This document shows, one piece after another, positions 1-7,135 of a stretch of 7,267 bases of DNA (its first letter is position 1; every line of letters starts with the position of its first letter). The stretch covers positions 1 to 7,267 of the forward strand of contig NZ_MXAP01000018.1 of assembly GCF_002027555.1 (NCBI RefSeq), written 5' to 3'. Both the position numbers and the translations under genes were made by a program. The notes beneath the pieces were generated by a model that saw nothing but the letters and a program-made list of their open reading frames with translations, did no database searches and was not told where the DNA came from. The DNA comes from Moraxella equi (GTDB lineage: Bacteria; Pseudomonadota; Gammaproteobacteria; Pseudomonadales; Moraxellaceae).

Positions 1-17
1 TGGGTTCGGTTGGTATA
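1..17 (-). repeat. Outward-facing repeat end at left edge
   Basis: Read on the minus strand this edge is TATACCAACCGAACCCA. It matches the right edge of the window (7251-7267) at 14 consecutive bases (GTTCGGTTGGTATA on this strand) in inverted orientation. Both resemble the terminal repeat of the MITE at 4058-4205 (TATACTCAACCAACTT). It is probably the end of a repeat or insertion element that continues to the left of the window. The identity of that element cannot be seen. Confidence 0.4.
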
Positions 18-43
18 GCAAATTCTATTCAAAACACAACAAA

Positions 44-91
44 GGTTTTTCCTTTCATGGTGAGCTTGTCGAACCATGATAAGGAAAAACC
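44..91. repeat. Hairpin with GAGCTTGTCGAA loop
   Basis: Arms 44-60 (GGTTTTTCCTTTCATGG) and 74-91 pair over 17 positions with one bulged base. They leave a loop of about 13 nt that carries GAGCTTGTCGAA. The loop motif resembles the widely dispersed TTCGACAAGCTCA-type extragenic repeats seen in many proteobacteria (recalled, not searched). The right arm overlaps the left arm of the next hairpin. Confidence 0.65.
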
Positions 92-126
92 GTTACCCTT
101 TGACAAGCTCAGGGTGAACGGTTTTT
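85..126. repeat. Hairpin with TTGACAAGCTC loop
   Basis: Arms 85-99 (AAAAACCGTTACCCT) and 111-126 pair over 15 positions with one bulge around the loop TTGACAAGCTC. The arm at 85-91 is shared with the preceding hairpin, so the two cannot form fully at once. Their loops are also complementary to each other. Confidence 0.65.
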
Positions 127-152
127 GTATAATTTTGATGTGAATTGAGTAT

Positions 153-183
153 AAAAGGCGATCATGTTTTTGACCGCCTTTTT
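153..183 (-). terminator. Rho-independent terminator of purB
   Basis: On the minus strand a GGCGGTC/GATCGCC stem (7 pairs, one G-T) flanked by A and T runs begins 18 nt after the purB stop and ends in TTTT. The loop is about 7 nt. Because A/T runs lie on both sides it could also stop transcription coming from the left. Confidence 0.85.
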
Positions 184-200
184 AATGCAAATTATTTTAG

Positions 201-1625
<1,425 letters not shown>

Positions 1626-1649
1626 TTAAATGGATTTGGATTTGACAAC

Positions 1650-1675
1650 AAAAGCCCACAAATCACTTGTGGGCT
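1650..1675 (-). terminator. Terminator of the YkuD-domain gene
   Basis: AGCCCACAA (1653-1661) and TTGTGGGCT (1667-1675) form a perfect 9-bp stem with a 5-nt loop. On the minus strand TTTTGTTG follows. It begins 9 nt after the stop codon of the upstream gene and separates that gene from purB. Confidence 0.85.
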
Positions 1676-1684
1676 AATACGGGA

Positions 1685-2815
1685 TTACTTAATATCAACG
1701 GTCACGCCTTCTTGGACGTTGGCATACAGCTCTAACACGTCCCAGTTGGACAGACCGATAGAGCCAATCGGGGCAGGCTGTCCGATAATCTCAGGGTTGC
1801 TCACGCCATGAATGCCATAACCTGCCTTGTCTAGGCTCATCCATACCACGCCAACGGGGCTGTTAGCACCGGGGGGTAGGATAAAGGTTTGTTTGCTGTC
1901 GCCTTTGGTGACGGTGGCACGATAGTGGGGCATTTTAACCTTGCTGTTTAGGCTATAAACGCCTTTTTCGACAGGTTTTTTGCTGTTGCCGATGGTGGCA
2001 GGGTAGCTTGCCATGAGCGTGTCGCCTTGGTAGGCGGTGACGGTGTTGGTTGCGGTGTTGGCGATGATTTTGTCAAAACCGCCTTCAAAGGCATCTTTGG
2101 TATTGACCACGGTAATGCTCTCGCCTGCCACGAATTTTTTGTTGGGGTTGATTTTGGTGAGATAGTCGATACGCATGTGAAAGCGTTCGGCAAGTTTTTC
2201 TTGAATGCTCTCATAGCCTAGGTCGCTAAGTTTTGAGCGGGCTTCGACACTGCTTGGTAATTTGCCAAACTTGGTGATGTCATCTTTGGTGATGGTGTAG
2301 CTGACCAGTACGTCATCCGCCCCCACGCTTAGAGCGTCCCATGTTTCTTGGTTCATCTTGCCAGTGGCGGGCAGATTTTTCATGCGTTGGAAGTTGGCAA
2401 GGGCGTTCTTGCTGTTATTGCCCCAACCGCCATCAATCGCCCCGACAGACGCATGGTGCTGGTCTAGCAGTGCCTGAATCTTGACAGTCATGGCACTATT
2501 GACTTTCATGTTGGGCGACCATGTGGACTCGTTTACGGTCTTGGCATATTCGGACAAATCCACTTTGGTGTAGCGTTTGCCTGACTTTTCAAGGCTTTTG
2601 ATGGTGGCGGTGTCGCTACTGGTTTTTTTGGTGTCAATCTGACTGGTGGTGTCGCTGTCATCGGTGGTCAGCAACGTAGGGTCAAAGGTGTTTTTTGTCC
2701 CCGATTGGGTGGTTTTAACATCAAGCTGGGCAAAGGCGGTCGTACCACAGATGGCAAGTGTGGACAGTGCCAATGTGGTGAGTTTTTTAGAACAGGACTT
2801 TTTAAAATAAAACAT
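1685..2815 (-). CDS. Secreted YkuD-domain protein, catalytic Cys missing
   Basis: A periplasmic peptidoglycan-binding protein of the L,D-transpeptidase fold, 376 aa from the ATG at 2815. Residues 1-29 are a signal peptide (KKSCSKK, hydrophobic stretch, AFA|Q). A Ser/Thr/Asp-rich linker follows. About 105-163 is a PG_binding_1 domain (IDGGWGNNSKNALANFQ). About 202-238 looks LysM-like (LAERFHMRIDYLTKINP, then GESITVVN). About 245-376 is the YkuD domain. GIHG (334-337) and LSNWD are kept, but the catalytic segment that normally reads SHGCIRL is PIGSIGL. Ser352 replaces the nucleophilic Cys, Ile350 replaces His and Gly354 replaces Arg. The fold is known for 3-3 cross-linking and lipoprotein attachment; this copy is probably inactive (inference). 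Earlier in-frame starts exist (GTG at 2845, ATG at 2827). The GTG falls about where the promoter at 2851-2879 would initiate, and neither has a Shine-Dalgarno, whereas the 2815 start has GAGA just upstream and a clean signal peptide. Confidence 0.9.
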   Translation of the reverse strand: MFYFKKSCSKKLTTLALSTLAICGTTAFAQLDVKTTQSGTKNTFDPTLLTTDDSDTTSQIDTKKTSSDTATIKSLEKSGKRYTKVDLSEYAKTVNESTWSPNMKVNSAMTVKIQALLDQHHASVGAIDGGWGNNSKNALANFQRMKNLPATGKMNQETWDALSVGADDVLVSYTITKDDITKFGKLPSSVEARSKLSDLGYESIQEKLAERFHMRIDYLTKINPNKKFVAGESITVVNTKDAFEGGFDKIIANTATNTVTAYQGDTLMASYPATIGNSKKPVEKGVYSLNSKVKMPHYRATVTKGDSKQTFILPPGANSPVGVVWMSLDKAGYGIHGVSNPEIIGQPAPIGSIGLSNWDVLELYANVQEGVTVDIK

Positions 2816-2850
2816 GGTAAATCTCATTTTATAAACAAAAAACACCGCTT

Positions 2851-2879
2851 ATTATGCGTGAAAATGACACAAATGACAA
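2851..2879 (-). promoter_or_regulatory. Sigma70-type promoter of the YkuD-domain gene
   Basis: On the minus strand: TTGTCA (2874-2879), exactly 17 nt, then CATAAT (2851-2856). Each box has 5 of 6 consensus matches. Initiation would fall near 2844, giving a leader of about 30 nt to the ATG at 2815. It lies between the outer-membrane gene and the YkuD gene, so the latter can be expressed on its own. Confidence 0.65.
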
Positions 2880-2924
2880 GGGCGGACAAGTAGGATTGTT
2901 GTAAATTTTGTATCGCCAATCCGC

Positions 2925-3929
2925 TTAAAACACCATTTCTAAGCGATTAAACACCCCCAAATGATGGTCTCGGTCTTGGTTTTTGTCATTATAATAACTG
3001 ATGTCCGTCTGCACAAACAGCCATTTTCGCCATACAGGTTGGCGATAGCTGACATAAGGACCATAAATGTCGAGCTCAAACTTCTTGTCTGCGACATCGC
3101 CCCCTGTATAAATGCCATAGCTAAACGCCCGTGTGCCGTGCTTGCCGTCTAGGTAGTGCTGTTGGTACAAGCTGTTACTCCATGCGGTCTCCTCGGTGTC
3201 TTTGTGGGCATAGGATAGGTGCGTGCGATTGACGAGCGTGCGGTGCTTGGACTGGGGCTGGCTAAATTCAAGCGTGGATAGGGCATAATGCTCGCTCTTG
3301 GTGCCGTAGCGATACATCTGTTCAAAGCGGGCGTTAATGCGGTGGTCAAGCTCCCATTTTTTCTCGGCTCGCAGTTTAAGATATAGATCACTAGACCGCA
3401 GACCAATGTCGGCATCCGTCTCTATGCCGATGTCGTCTTGGAATTTTGACCAACGCAGAGCCAGCGATGTGTTGTCTTCACGACTTTGACGGCGGTCAAA
3501 GGTGCTGTCGCCATAAGTGACGGCACGTCCATCATTATAGATACCGCCCCCTTGCTCCAAGTCCAAATCGTCATCACCAATCATCACGCTTAGGCGATTT
3601 TCAAGTGTTGGCAATTTGATACGTCCACGAATACGGGGCTTGACGGTCGTGCCATCATATTCATTATAATGCGTGTCAAGCATTAAACGGATGGACGCAC
3701 GAGCAGGTTCATTAGGGTCGGTCTCGCCAAACCAGCTGTCCATGTGTCGTGCGGTGCGATTGAGCCAACCTTTGGTGTCGTTTCGGGTGTCATCAAGCCA
3801 TGTGTTGTTCTCAGGTTCTAGGTTGGGGCTGTCCGTGTCTGATGTCATGGTGTCATTGGCATGAGCAAAGGCAGGCAGGGCAAAACAGGTCAGCAAGCAC
3901 AAAGCGGAGCGAGAGATGATGGGTAACAT
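2925..3929 (-). CDS. Putative outer-membrane beta-barrel protein
   Basis: 334 aa, function unknown. Residues 1-24 are a signal peptide (hydrophobic LCLLTCFALPAFAHA, cleavage likely AHA|ND). An acidic, Asn/Asp-rich segment follows to about residue 75 (WLDDT, WLNRTARHMDSWFGETDP). From about 78 to the end the chain alternates polar and hydrophobic/aromatic residues as in transmembrane beta strands. It ends in MVF, and a terminal Phe is typical of substrates of the BAM assembly machine. Segments such as PRIRGRIKLPTLENRLSVMIGDDDLD recall a conserved hypothetical family of Acinetobacter and other gammaproteobacteria; this is memory, not a search. The ATG at 3929 has GGTG 5 nt upstream. Only 79 nt separate it from the YkuD gene downstream and no clear terminator lies between, so partial co-transcription is plausible. 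A TATGAT (-10-like) lies at 3965-3970 without a good -35. A lipid or substrate role cannot be assigned. Confidence 0.82.
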   Translation of the reverse strand: MLPIISRSALCLLTCFALPAFAHANDTMTSDTDSPNLEPENNTWLDDTRNDTKGWLNRTARHMDSWFGETDPNEPARASIRLMLDTHYNEYDGTTVKPRIRGRIKLPTLENRLSVMIGDDDLDLEQGGGIYNDGRAVTYGDSTFDRRQSREDNTSLALRWSKFQDDIGIETDADIGLRSSDLYLKLRAEKKWELDHRINARFEQMYRYGTKSEHYALSTLEFSQPQSKHRTLVNRTHLSYAHKDTEETAWSNSLYQQHYLDGKHGTRAFSYGIYTGGDVADKKFELDIYGPYVSYRQPVWRKWLFVQTDISYYNDKNQDRDHHLGVFNRLEMVF

Positions 3930-4057
3930 AAAAACACCAAGTTGTCAAAATTTATCCAAATCATATCATATTATTGCTAGGACGTGTTAAACATTGATAA
4001 CATTTTAAATCAATTTTTGCATGAAAAATGGCTATCCGACCACTTAATTTAAAAAGT

Positions 4058-4205
4058 TATACTCAACCAACTTGATATTTACCACGGGTTTGTGGGGGTT
4101 GGCTCTGCACAGCCTTTGATGATATTACTATACAAGGCGTGCTCAGCACGCCCCTACGTCCACACATCATTGTATTTGTAGTAATTTTAAAGTTTCTTGG
4201 GTGTA
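4058..4205. mobile_element. MITE-like element, 148 bp, related to 14-153
   Basis: The arms 4057-4085 and 4178-4206 match at 21 of 29 ungapped positions as inverted repeats (TATACTCAACCAACTT against TACACCCAAGAAACTT). The ends resemble those of the element at 14-153 (TATACTCAATTCACATCAA on its right end). The inside is non-coding. It holds a GGCT/AGCC stem (4101-4114) and a perfect GC-rich palindrome at 4136-4152, the latter flanked by further inverted arms ATTACTATACAA (4124-4135) and TTGTATTTGTAGTAAT (4170-4185). The concentric pairs mean the whole piece can fold back on itself. It lies between the Smr gene and the outer-membrane gene at 2925. Confidence 0.5.
4136..4152. repeat. GC-rich palindrome
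   Basis: GGCGTGCTCAGCACGCC is perfectly self-complementary around a single central C (8-bp arms) and is followed by CCTACG. It is the core of the surrounding MITE-like element. The type resembles GTAGGGGCGTGC dispersed repeats found in many bacterial genomes (recalled). There is no T run on either side, so it is not a typical terminator. Confidence 0.75.
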
Positions 4206-4379
4206 AGGTAAAATTCTTAAAATTTATACAATTAAGTGGTCGGATTGTTTTTCATAATAAACACTTGCTTGATAGAAAACTCACAACCTTTGTTTTTCCC
4301 TTGAAAAACGTGCGATTTCCCTGCTTTTTCCAATAGGCGTTTTTCATTGTAAATACCAAAGGCAGGCACGCCCTAAAAT

Positions 4380-5087
4380 TTAACCGAGTTTCTTTTTCTT
4401 AATCAACACCAGCACCGCTCCATTACCGCCATCACCCGCAGGGGCAGAGACAAACGCCATGACATCGCCGATTTGGCGTAACCAGCCATTGACACAGGTT
4501 TTGATGATGGCATCTGTGCCTTTGCCGTGGACGATTTTGACCACGGTTTCGCCATGGTTGACCGCATTGGTGATGATGGTTTGGACGGCATCTCGGGCTT
4601 CATCAATGCTTGAGCCGTGTAAATCTACCGCATCATACCAACGCAGTTTGCCTTGTCTTAGCTGTTCAAAGACTTTATTTTGCAAAGTGGGGTGTTTGTA
4701 GCTCAAAAACGCTTCGCCCGCCACGGGGTTTAGTAGGGCTTGCATGTCGGATAAACTGGCTTGGGTTGGCTCATCGCCTCCTTCGGCATTGGCACGGCGA
4801 AATAGGGCGGTGGGGTCTTTGGGGTCGGTTTTTTGGGCGTGATTGACCGACTTTTCATGTTTTAGGGGGCGGACACCGCTCATCGCTTGCATGAACAGGA
4901 CTTTGTCGTCATCGATGAGTTCACTGCCAAAGCGTTTGACGTGCTGGGCGACTTCTTTTTTGTCCATGACATTGGTACTGGTAGGTTTGCCGTTACTGTC
5001 GGTCTCGGGCTTGGTGGATGATTTACCGCCCATTTCTTTGAGTTGGGTTTGGGCGTCTTTGGAGAGTAAGTCTTTAAATGTAGTCAT
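4380..5087 (-). CDS. Smr-domain endonuclease-like protein (SmrA/SmrB type)
   Basis: 235 aa, cytoplasmic, no signal peptide. Residues about 153-232 form an Smr domain (the fold at the MutS2 C-terminus). It has the DLHG motif at 155-158, HGKG at 187-190 and GGNGAVLVLIK at 220-230; these carry the residues tied to nuclease activity. Residues 59-75 (DDDKVLFMQAMSGVRPLK region) resemble the N-terminal helix of E. coli SmrA and SmrB. In E. coli, SmrB cleaves mRNA between collided ribosomes and this helix helps recruitment. DLHG fits SmrB better than SmrA, whereas the N-terminal helix fits SmrA better, so I give no symbol. The first 58 residues are an extra polar, low-complexity extension absent from the roughly 185-aa E. 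coli proteins. The start ATG has AGG 7 nt upstream. It follows dedA by 47 nt with no terminator or promoter between, so the two are probably one operon. Confidence 0.88.
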   Translation of the reverse strand: MTTFKDLLSKDAQTQLKEMGGKSSTKPETDSNGKPTSTNVMDKKEVAQHVKRFGSELIDDDKVLFMQAMSGVRPLKHEKSVNHAQKTDPKDPTALFRRANAEGGDEPTQASLSDMQALLNPVAGEAFLSYKHPTLQNKVFEQLRQGKLRWYDAVDLHGSSIDEARDAVQTIITNAVNHGETVVKIVHGKGTDAIIKTCVNGWLRQIGDVMAFVSAPAGDGGNGAVLVLIKKKKLG

Positions 5088-5103
5088 GATGATGCCTGTC
5101 GCT

Positions 5104-5138
5104 AATAGATGAGTGATTAAAAATAGATGAGTGATTAA
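5104..5138. repeat. Tandem 17-bp duplication at the dedA stop
   Basis: AATAGATGAGTGATTAA occurs at 5104-5120 and again at 5122-5138 with a period of 18 nt. The second copy contains the dedA stop codon (5135-5137); the first lies in the dedA-smr spacer. It looks like a recent slippage duplication that lengthened the spacer without changing either protein. Confidence 0.9.
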
Positions 5139-5779
5139 GCCATGGGCTTGATTTTTTGCTTGATAAAGCTGATGACAATCGGCAACACGCTAAACCCGAT
5201 AATGCCAAAAATCACATAAGTAAAATTATCCTTGATGACGGGCTGATTGCCAAAAAAATAGCCAAGCAGAACAAAGGATGTAATCCATAAAAATCCACCA
5301 ATGACGTTATAACTGATAAACCGCTTATAATTCATAGTTCCTGCCCCTGCCACAAAGGGGGCAAAGGTGCGAGCAAAAGGCAAAAAGCGGGCGAAAATGA
5401 CCGTTTTGCCACCGTGTTTTTCAAAAAATGCTTGGGTTTTAAATAGGTATTCTTTGTTAATAAAACGGTAGTTTTTTTCAAACACCTTTGGACCGATGTA
5501 TTTGCCAATGTGGTAGTTTAGGGTATCGCCAAGCACCGCCGCCACAAACAATAGAGCGATCAGCAGGGCAGGGTTTAGCTCGCCTGTAAATGCCGCCAAT
5601 GCCCCCACTGCAAAGAGTAAACTGTCCCCCGGCAGAAAAGGCATGACCACCAAGCCCGTCTCCACAAAAATAATCAAAAACAAAATGCCATAAATCCACA
5701 AGCCATAATCCGCCAAAAATACGGCTAAATGCTCATCAATATGTAAAATAAAATCAAAAAGTTGTAAAATGATGTCCAT
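5135..5779 (-). CDS. dedA: DedA-family inner-membrane protein
   Basis: 214 aa, polytopic inner-membrane protein. The sequence follows E. coli DedA closely from the first residues (FDFILHIDEHLA, then ETGLVVMPFLPGDSLLF at 40-56). The family is tied to membrane homeostasis and proton-motive force, and some members translocate undecaprenyl phosphate back across the membrane. The functional charged residues are all present: Glu40 and Asp52 (E. coli YqjA Glu39/Asp51), Arg131 and Arg137 (YqjA Arg130/Arg136). The re-entrant signature FLPFARTFAPFVAGAG is at 132-147. Hydrophobic segments lie near 28-47, 54-84, 138-146, 156-177 and 186-206. The length is normal for the family (about 200-220 aa). An extended -10 promoter lies just upstream, and the Smr gene follows in the same direction after 47 nt. 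The specific lipid substrate cannot be read from sequence; the symbol reflects closest resemblance to DedA itself rather than YqjA or YghB. Confidence 0.93.
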   Translation of the reverse strand: MDIILQLFDFILHIDEHLAVFLADYGLWIYGILFLIIFVETGLVVMPFLPGDSLLFAVGALAAFTGELNPALLIALLFVAAVLGDTLNYHIGKYIGPKVFEKNYRFINKEYLFKTQAFFEKHGGKTVIFARFLPFARTFAPFVAGAGTMNYKRFISYNVIGGFLWITSFVLLGYFFGNQPVIKDNFTYVIFGIIGFSVLPIVISFIKQKIKPMA

Positions 5780-5814
5780 GTGGGCAGACCATGAAAAGGG
5801 AATAAAAGCGGATA

Positions 5815-5823
5815 ATTATAACA
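5815..5823 (-). promoter_or_regulatory. Extended -10 promoter for dedA-smr
   Basis: TGTTATAAT on the minus strand is a perfect TATAAT with the TGn extension. It is about 36 nt upstream of the dedA ATG, giving a leader of roughly 28 nt. No TTGACA-like box lies at the usual distance, which is common for extended -10 promoters. Confidence 0.6.
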
Positions 5824-6102
5824 TATTTTGGTGTAGCATTGGTATTTTGTACTGAACAAATGTAAAAAGCTGGATTAAAATCATTATGACAACATAGAGT
5901 GTATAACAATTGTTTTGATGAGTTGTGTCAAATTTTAGGGTTGATGGGTGCATTTATACCAAAGGAGCTTTAAAAGTGATTTAAACAAATCATTACACTA
6001 TATAGATAAAATTGTGATTTGCTCCTACAAAATCGTATTAATTTTTTGGTTTAGTTGGTTTATGGAGATATGGCTTTTAAATTTGTGCGGTGTGGCTAAA
6101 CC
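5824..6102. other. AT-rich intergenic stretch with inverted repeats, no gene
   Basis: Between the dedA promoter and the stem-loop downstream of the barrel gene there is no credible coding region. The longest open frame (5948-6139, plus strand, GTG start) has no ribosome site and is rich in residues expected from random AT-rich DNA. Visible structure includes AGGAGC (5963-5968) against GCTCCT (6021-6026), and TGATTT/AAATCA around AAAC at 5977-5992. TTTTGGTTTAG (6044-6054) is perfectly complementary to CTAAACCAAAA (6096-6106). TATACCAAAGGAGCTTTAAAA near 5956 faintly resembles the MITE ends described above, so a decayed copy is possible. Confidence 0.5.
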
Positions 6103-6155
6103 AAAATTCCCCAATCTAAACAATGTGTCATATCATTGATGGATGGGGAAATTTT
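6103..6155. terminator. Stem-loop, possible bidirectional terminator
   Basis: AAAATTCCCC (6103-6112) pairs with GGGGAAATTTT (6145-6155). The stem continues inward through CCCCAATC/GATGGGG with one bulge, and a second stem CAATG/CATTG (6121-6125, 6134-6138) lies inside. On the minus strand the arm ends in TTTT, about 50 nt beyond the stop codon of the barrel gene, so it may end that transcript. The GC core is only four pairs, so termination strength is uncertain. Confidence 0.45.
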
Positions 6156-6205
6156 GAGTTTTGTTGGTTTTAATGTCATTGAGATGACAATATCGCAAGT
6201 GGCAC

Positions 6206-7048
6206 TTAAAATGAATATTGCAATTTAAAACCGACCTCGTTAGTTTGGTTTTTGGGCTCGCTATAGGTTGCTACACCTGAATCGCCGTTTTCATCAGTTT
6301 CAACACGTTCAAAAGTACTAGAAGTGGGGACACGCCAACCACGATAATAAGGAGTATAACTGATTTTGGTTTGATTAGAAAATTGTTTGCTGATGGGTAA
6401 TTCTATTTCAAAGCCACGAGCATTGTGTTGTTTTAAGGTGATGGTGCCATCACTCAAATAAGAGTATTGGCGACCGTAAATGCCTTGATTGTAAGCGATT
6501 TTTGGTGCAAATTCAAATCCATGAGCAAGCCCCACTTTTGCACCCAAGCTTATTTGTGTGTAGGCGGTTTTGTTTTTTCTATTGTAATCCTCTGAATCTA
6601 TGCGAGCACTTAAATCTTGTAAAACACGGTATCCCAAGCCAGACTCACCAATAATGCTGACATTGGGGCGAATCGATTTTTCATAAACATATAATGAACG
6701 AATATCATAAGAGCGACGAGGTGCACCTTTTTGATGAACTGAACCGTAGGGGGTGCCTTCAGGGTTTTCTGAACTGGGATTCTCTCCGCCTGTATAATCA
6801 ACTTTACCTTTGGCGTATCTACCTTCTATTTTGATGGCATCTTTTTCATTAAAATGGTATTTGATAGAGCCGTTAAATGCGTTTAAGTTTCCTTGTTGTT
6901 GCATGAAACGTTCGCCGTTTTCATATTCTCGGTAGGTTTCCTGATAACGCTCAACACCCAAACTGACCTCGACTGGGTTTTTTGCTTGTGTCAAGGATGT
7001 GTATAATGCCCCACTTGCAATGAGGGCGATGGTTGTAATTTTTTGCAT
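6206..7048 (-). CDS. Putative outer-membrane beta-barrel protein
   Basis: 280 aa, family not recognised. Residues 1-22 are a signal peptide (MQKITTIALIASGALYTSLTQA|K). The mature 258 residues are built of alternating polar/hydrophobic stretches with many Tyr and Phe, for example VEVSLGVERYQETYREY, NAFNGSIKYHF, AIKIEGRYAKGKVDYTG, TQISLGAKVGLAHGFEFAPKIAYN and TKISYTPYYRGW. The chain ends LQYSF with the C-terminal Phe typical of BAM substrates. The size fits a barrel of about 10-12 strands (inference). A polar, Pro/Gly/Glu-rich segment at about 89-112 (GGENPSSENPEGTPYGS) would be a long surface loop, and another lies near 244-265. The start ATG has GTGGGGT 5 nt upstream; this site is paired in the leader hairpin listed below. 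It has no close gene partner on either side. It could be a small porin or adhesin-like barrel; nothing in the sequence decides. Confidence 0.8.
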   Translation of the reverse strand: MQKITTIALIASGALYTSLTQAKNPVEVSLGVERYQETYREYENGERFMQQQGNLNAFNGSIKYHFNEKDAIKIEGRYAKGKVDYTGGENPSSENPEGTPYGSVHQKGAPRRSYDIRSLYVYEKSIRPNVSIIGESGLGYRVLQDLSARIDSEDYNRKNKTAYTQISLGAKVGLAHGFEFAPKIAYNQGIYGRQYSYLSDGTITLKQHNARGFEIELPISKQFSNQTKISYTPYYRGWRVPTSSTFERVETDENGDSGVATYSEPKNQTNEVGFKLQYSF

Positions 7049-7054
7049 GGTTTA

Positions 7055-7089
7055 CCCCACAATTGGATGAATAAAAAGAGTTGTTGGGG
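7055..7089 (-). promoter_or_regulatory. Leader hairpin covering the barrel gene's ribosome site
   Basis: In the mRNA, CCCCAACAA (complement of 7081-7089) pairs with TTGTGGGG (complement of 7055-7062): 8 pairs with one bulged A and a loop of about 18 nt. The 3' arm is the only Shine-Dalgarno-like sequence in front of the ATG at 7048, so folding would hide it. This may tune translation; it is only a structural prediction. Confidence 0.5.
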
Positions 7090-7135
7090 CGTGTTTAACG
7101 AGGTTATTTGATGAATTTAAAATAAATTATTGATA

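Larger units (their letters stand above)
14..153. mobile_element. MITE-like element with TATA ends, 140 bp
   Basis: The two ends, 14-35 and 132-153, are imperfect inverted repeats: 15 of 22 positions match without gaps. Both begin with TATA and both carry AATTC followed by TCAAAA. The inside contains no coding region, only the two hairpins listed separately. A non-coding element of about 140 bp with TA-bounded inverted ends suggests a miniature element mobilised by a Tc1/mariner-IS630 type transposase; that assignment is inference. A second element with related ends and similar size lies at 4058-4205. It sits in the 3' flank of purB and its right end touches the purB terminator. Confidence 0.5.
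4021..4255. repeat. Outer inverted repeat around the 3.9-4.4 kb gap element
   Basis: ATCCGACCACTTAATT at 4034-4049 is repeated perfectly in inverted orientation at 4230-4245. Outside it, ATGAAAAA (4021-4028) is again matched by its complement at 4248-4255, with a 3-nt length difference between the arms. The 16-bp perfect arms enclose 180 nt that include the MITE at 4058-4205. It could be the ends of a second, larger non-coding element into which the MITE inserted, or one compound fold-back element. No obvious target duplication is visible. Confidence 0.6.

Noticed and set aside
1685..2845. Longer form of the YkuD-domain protein starting at GTG 2845
   Set aside because: It begins at about the predicted transcription start, lacks a Shine-Dalgarno and would put ten extra residues before a good signal peptide; the ATG at 2815 is better.
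3991..4013. ATTGAT...ATCAAT inverted repeat upstream of the outer-membrane gene, as an FNR-type site
   Set aside because: The half-sites are 10 nt apart instead of 4, so it does not fit FNR/CRP spacing; weak AT-rich dyads are expected here.
4292..4309. GTTTTTC/GAAAAAC hairpin as a terminator
   Set aside because: Perfect 7-bp stem but only two GC pairs and no T run beyond it.
4139..4336. Open frame of 65 codons on the plus strand in the 3930-4379 gap
   Set aside because: It runs through the palindrome and MITE arms and has no ribosome site or recognisable domain; explained by the repeat element.
4335..4374. AGGCGT/ACGCCCT pairing downstream of the Smr gene as its terminator
   Set aside because: Only 5-6 pairs with a loop of about 27 nt and no T run on the minus strand after the stem.
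5948..6139. Open frame of 63 codons on the plus strand in the gap between dedA and the barrel gene
   Set aside because: It begins with GTG, has no ribosome binding site, overlaps the inverted repeats and the stem-loop, and its composition is what AT-rich non-coding DNA gives.
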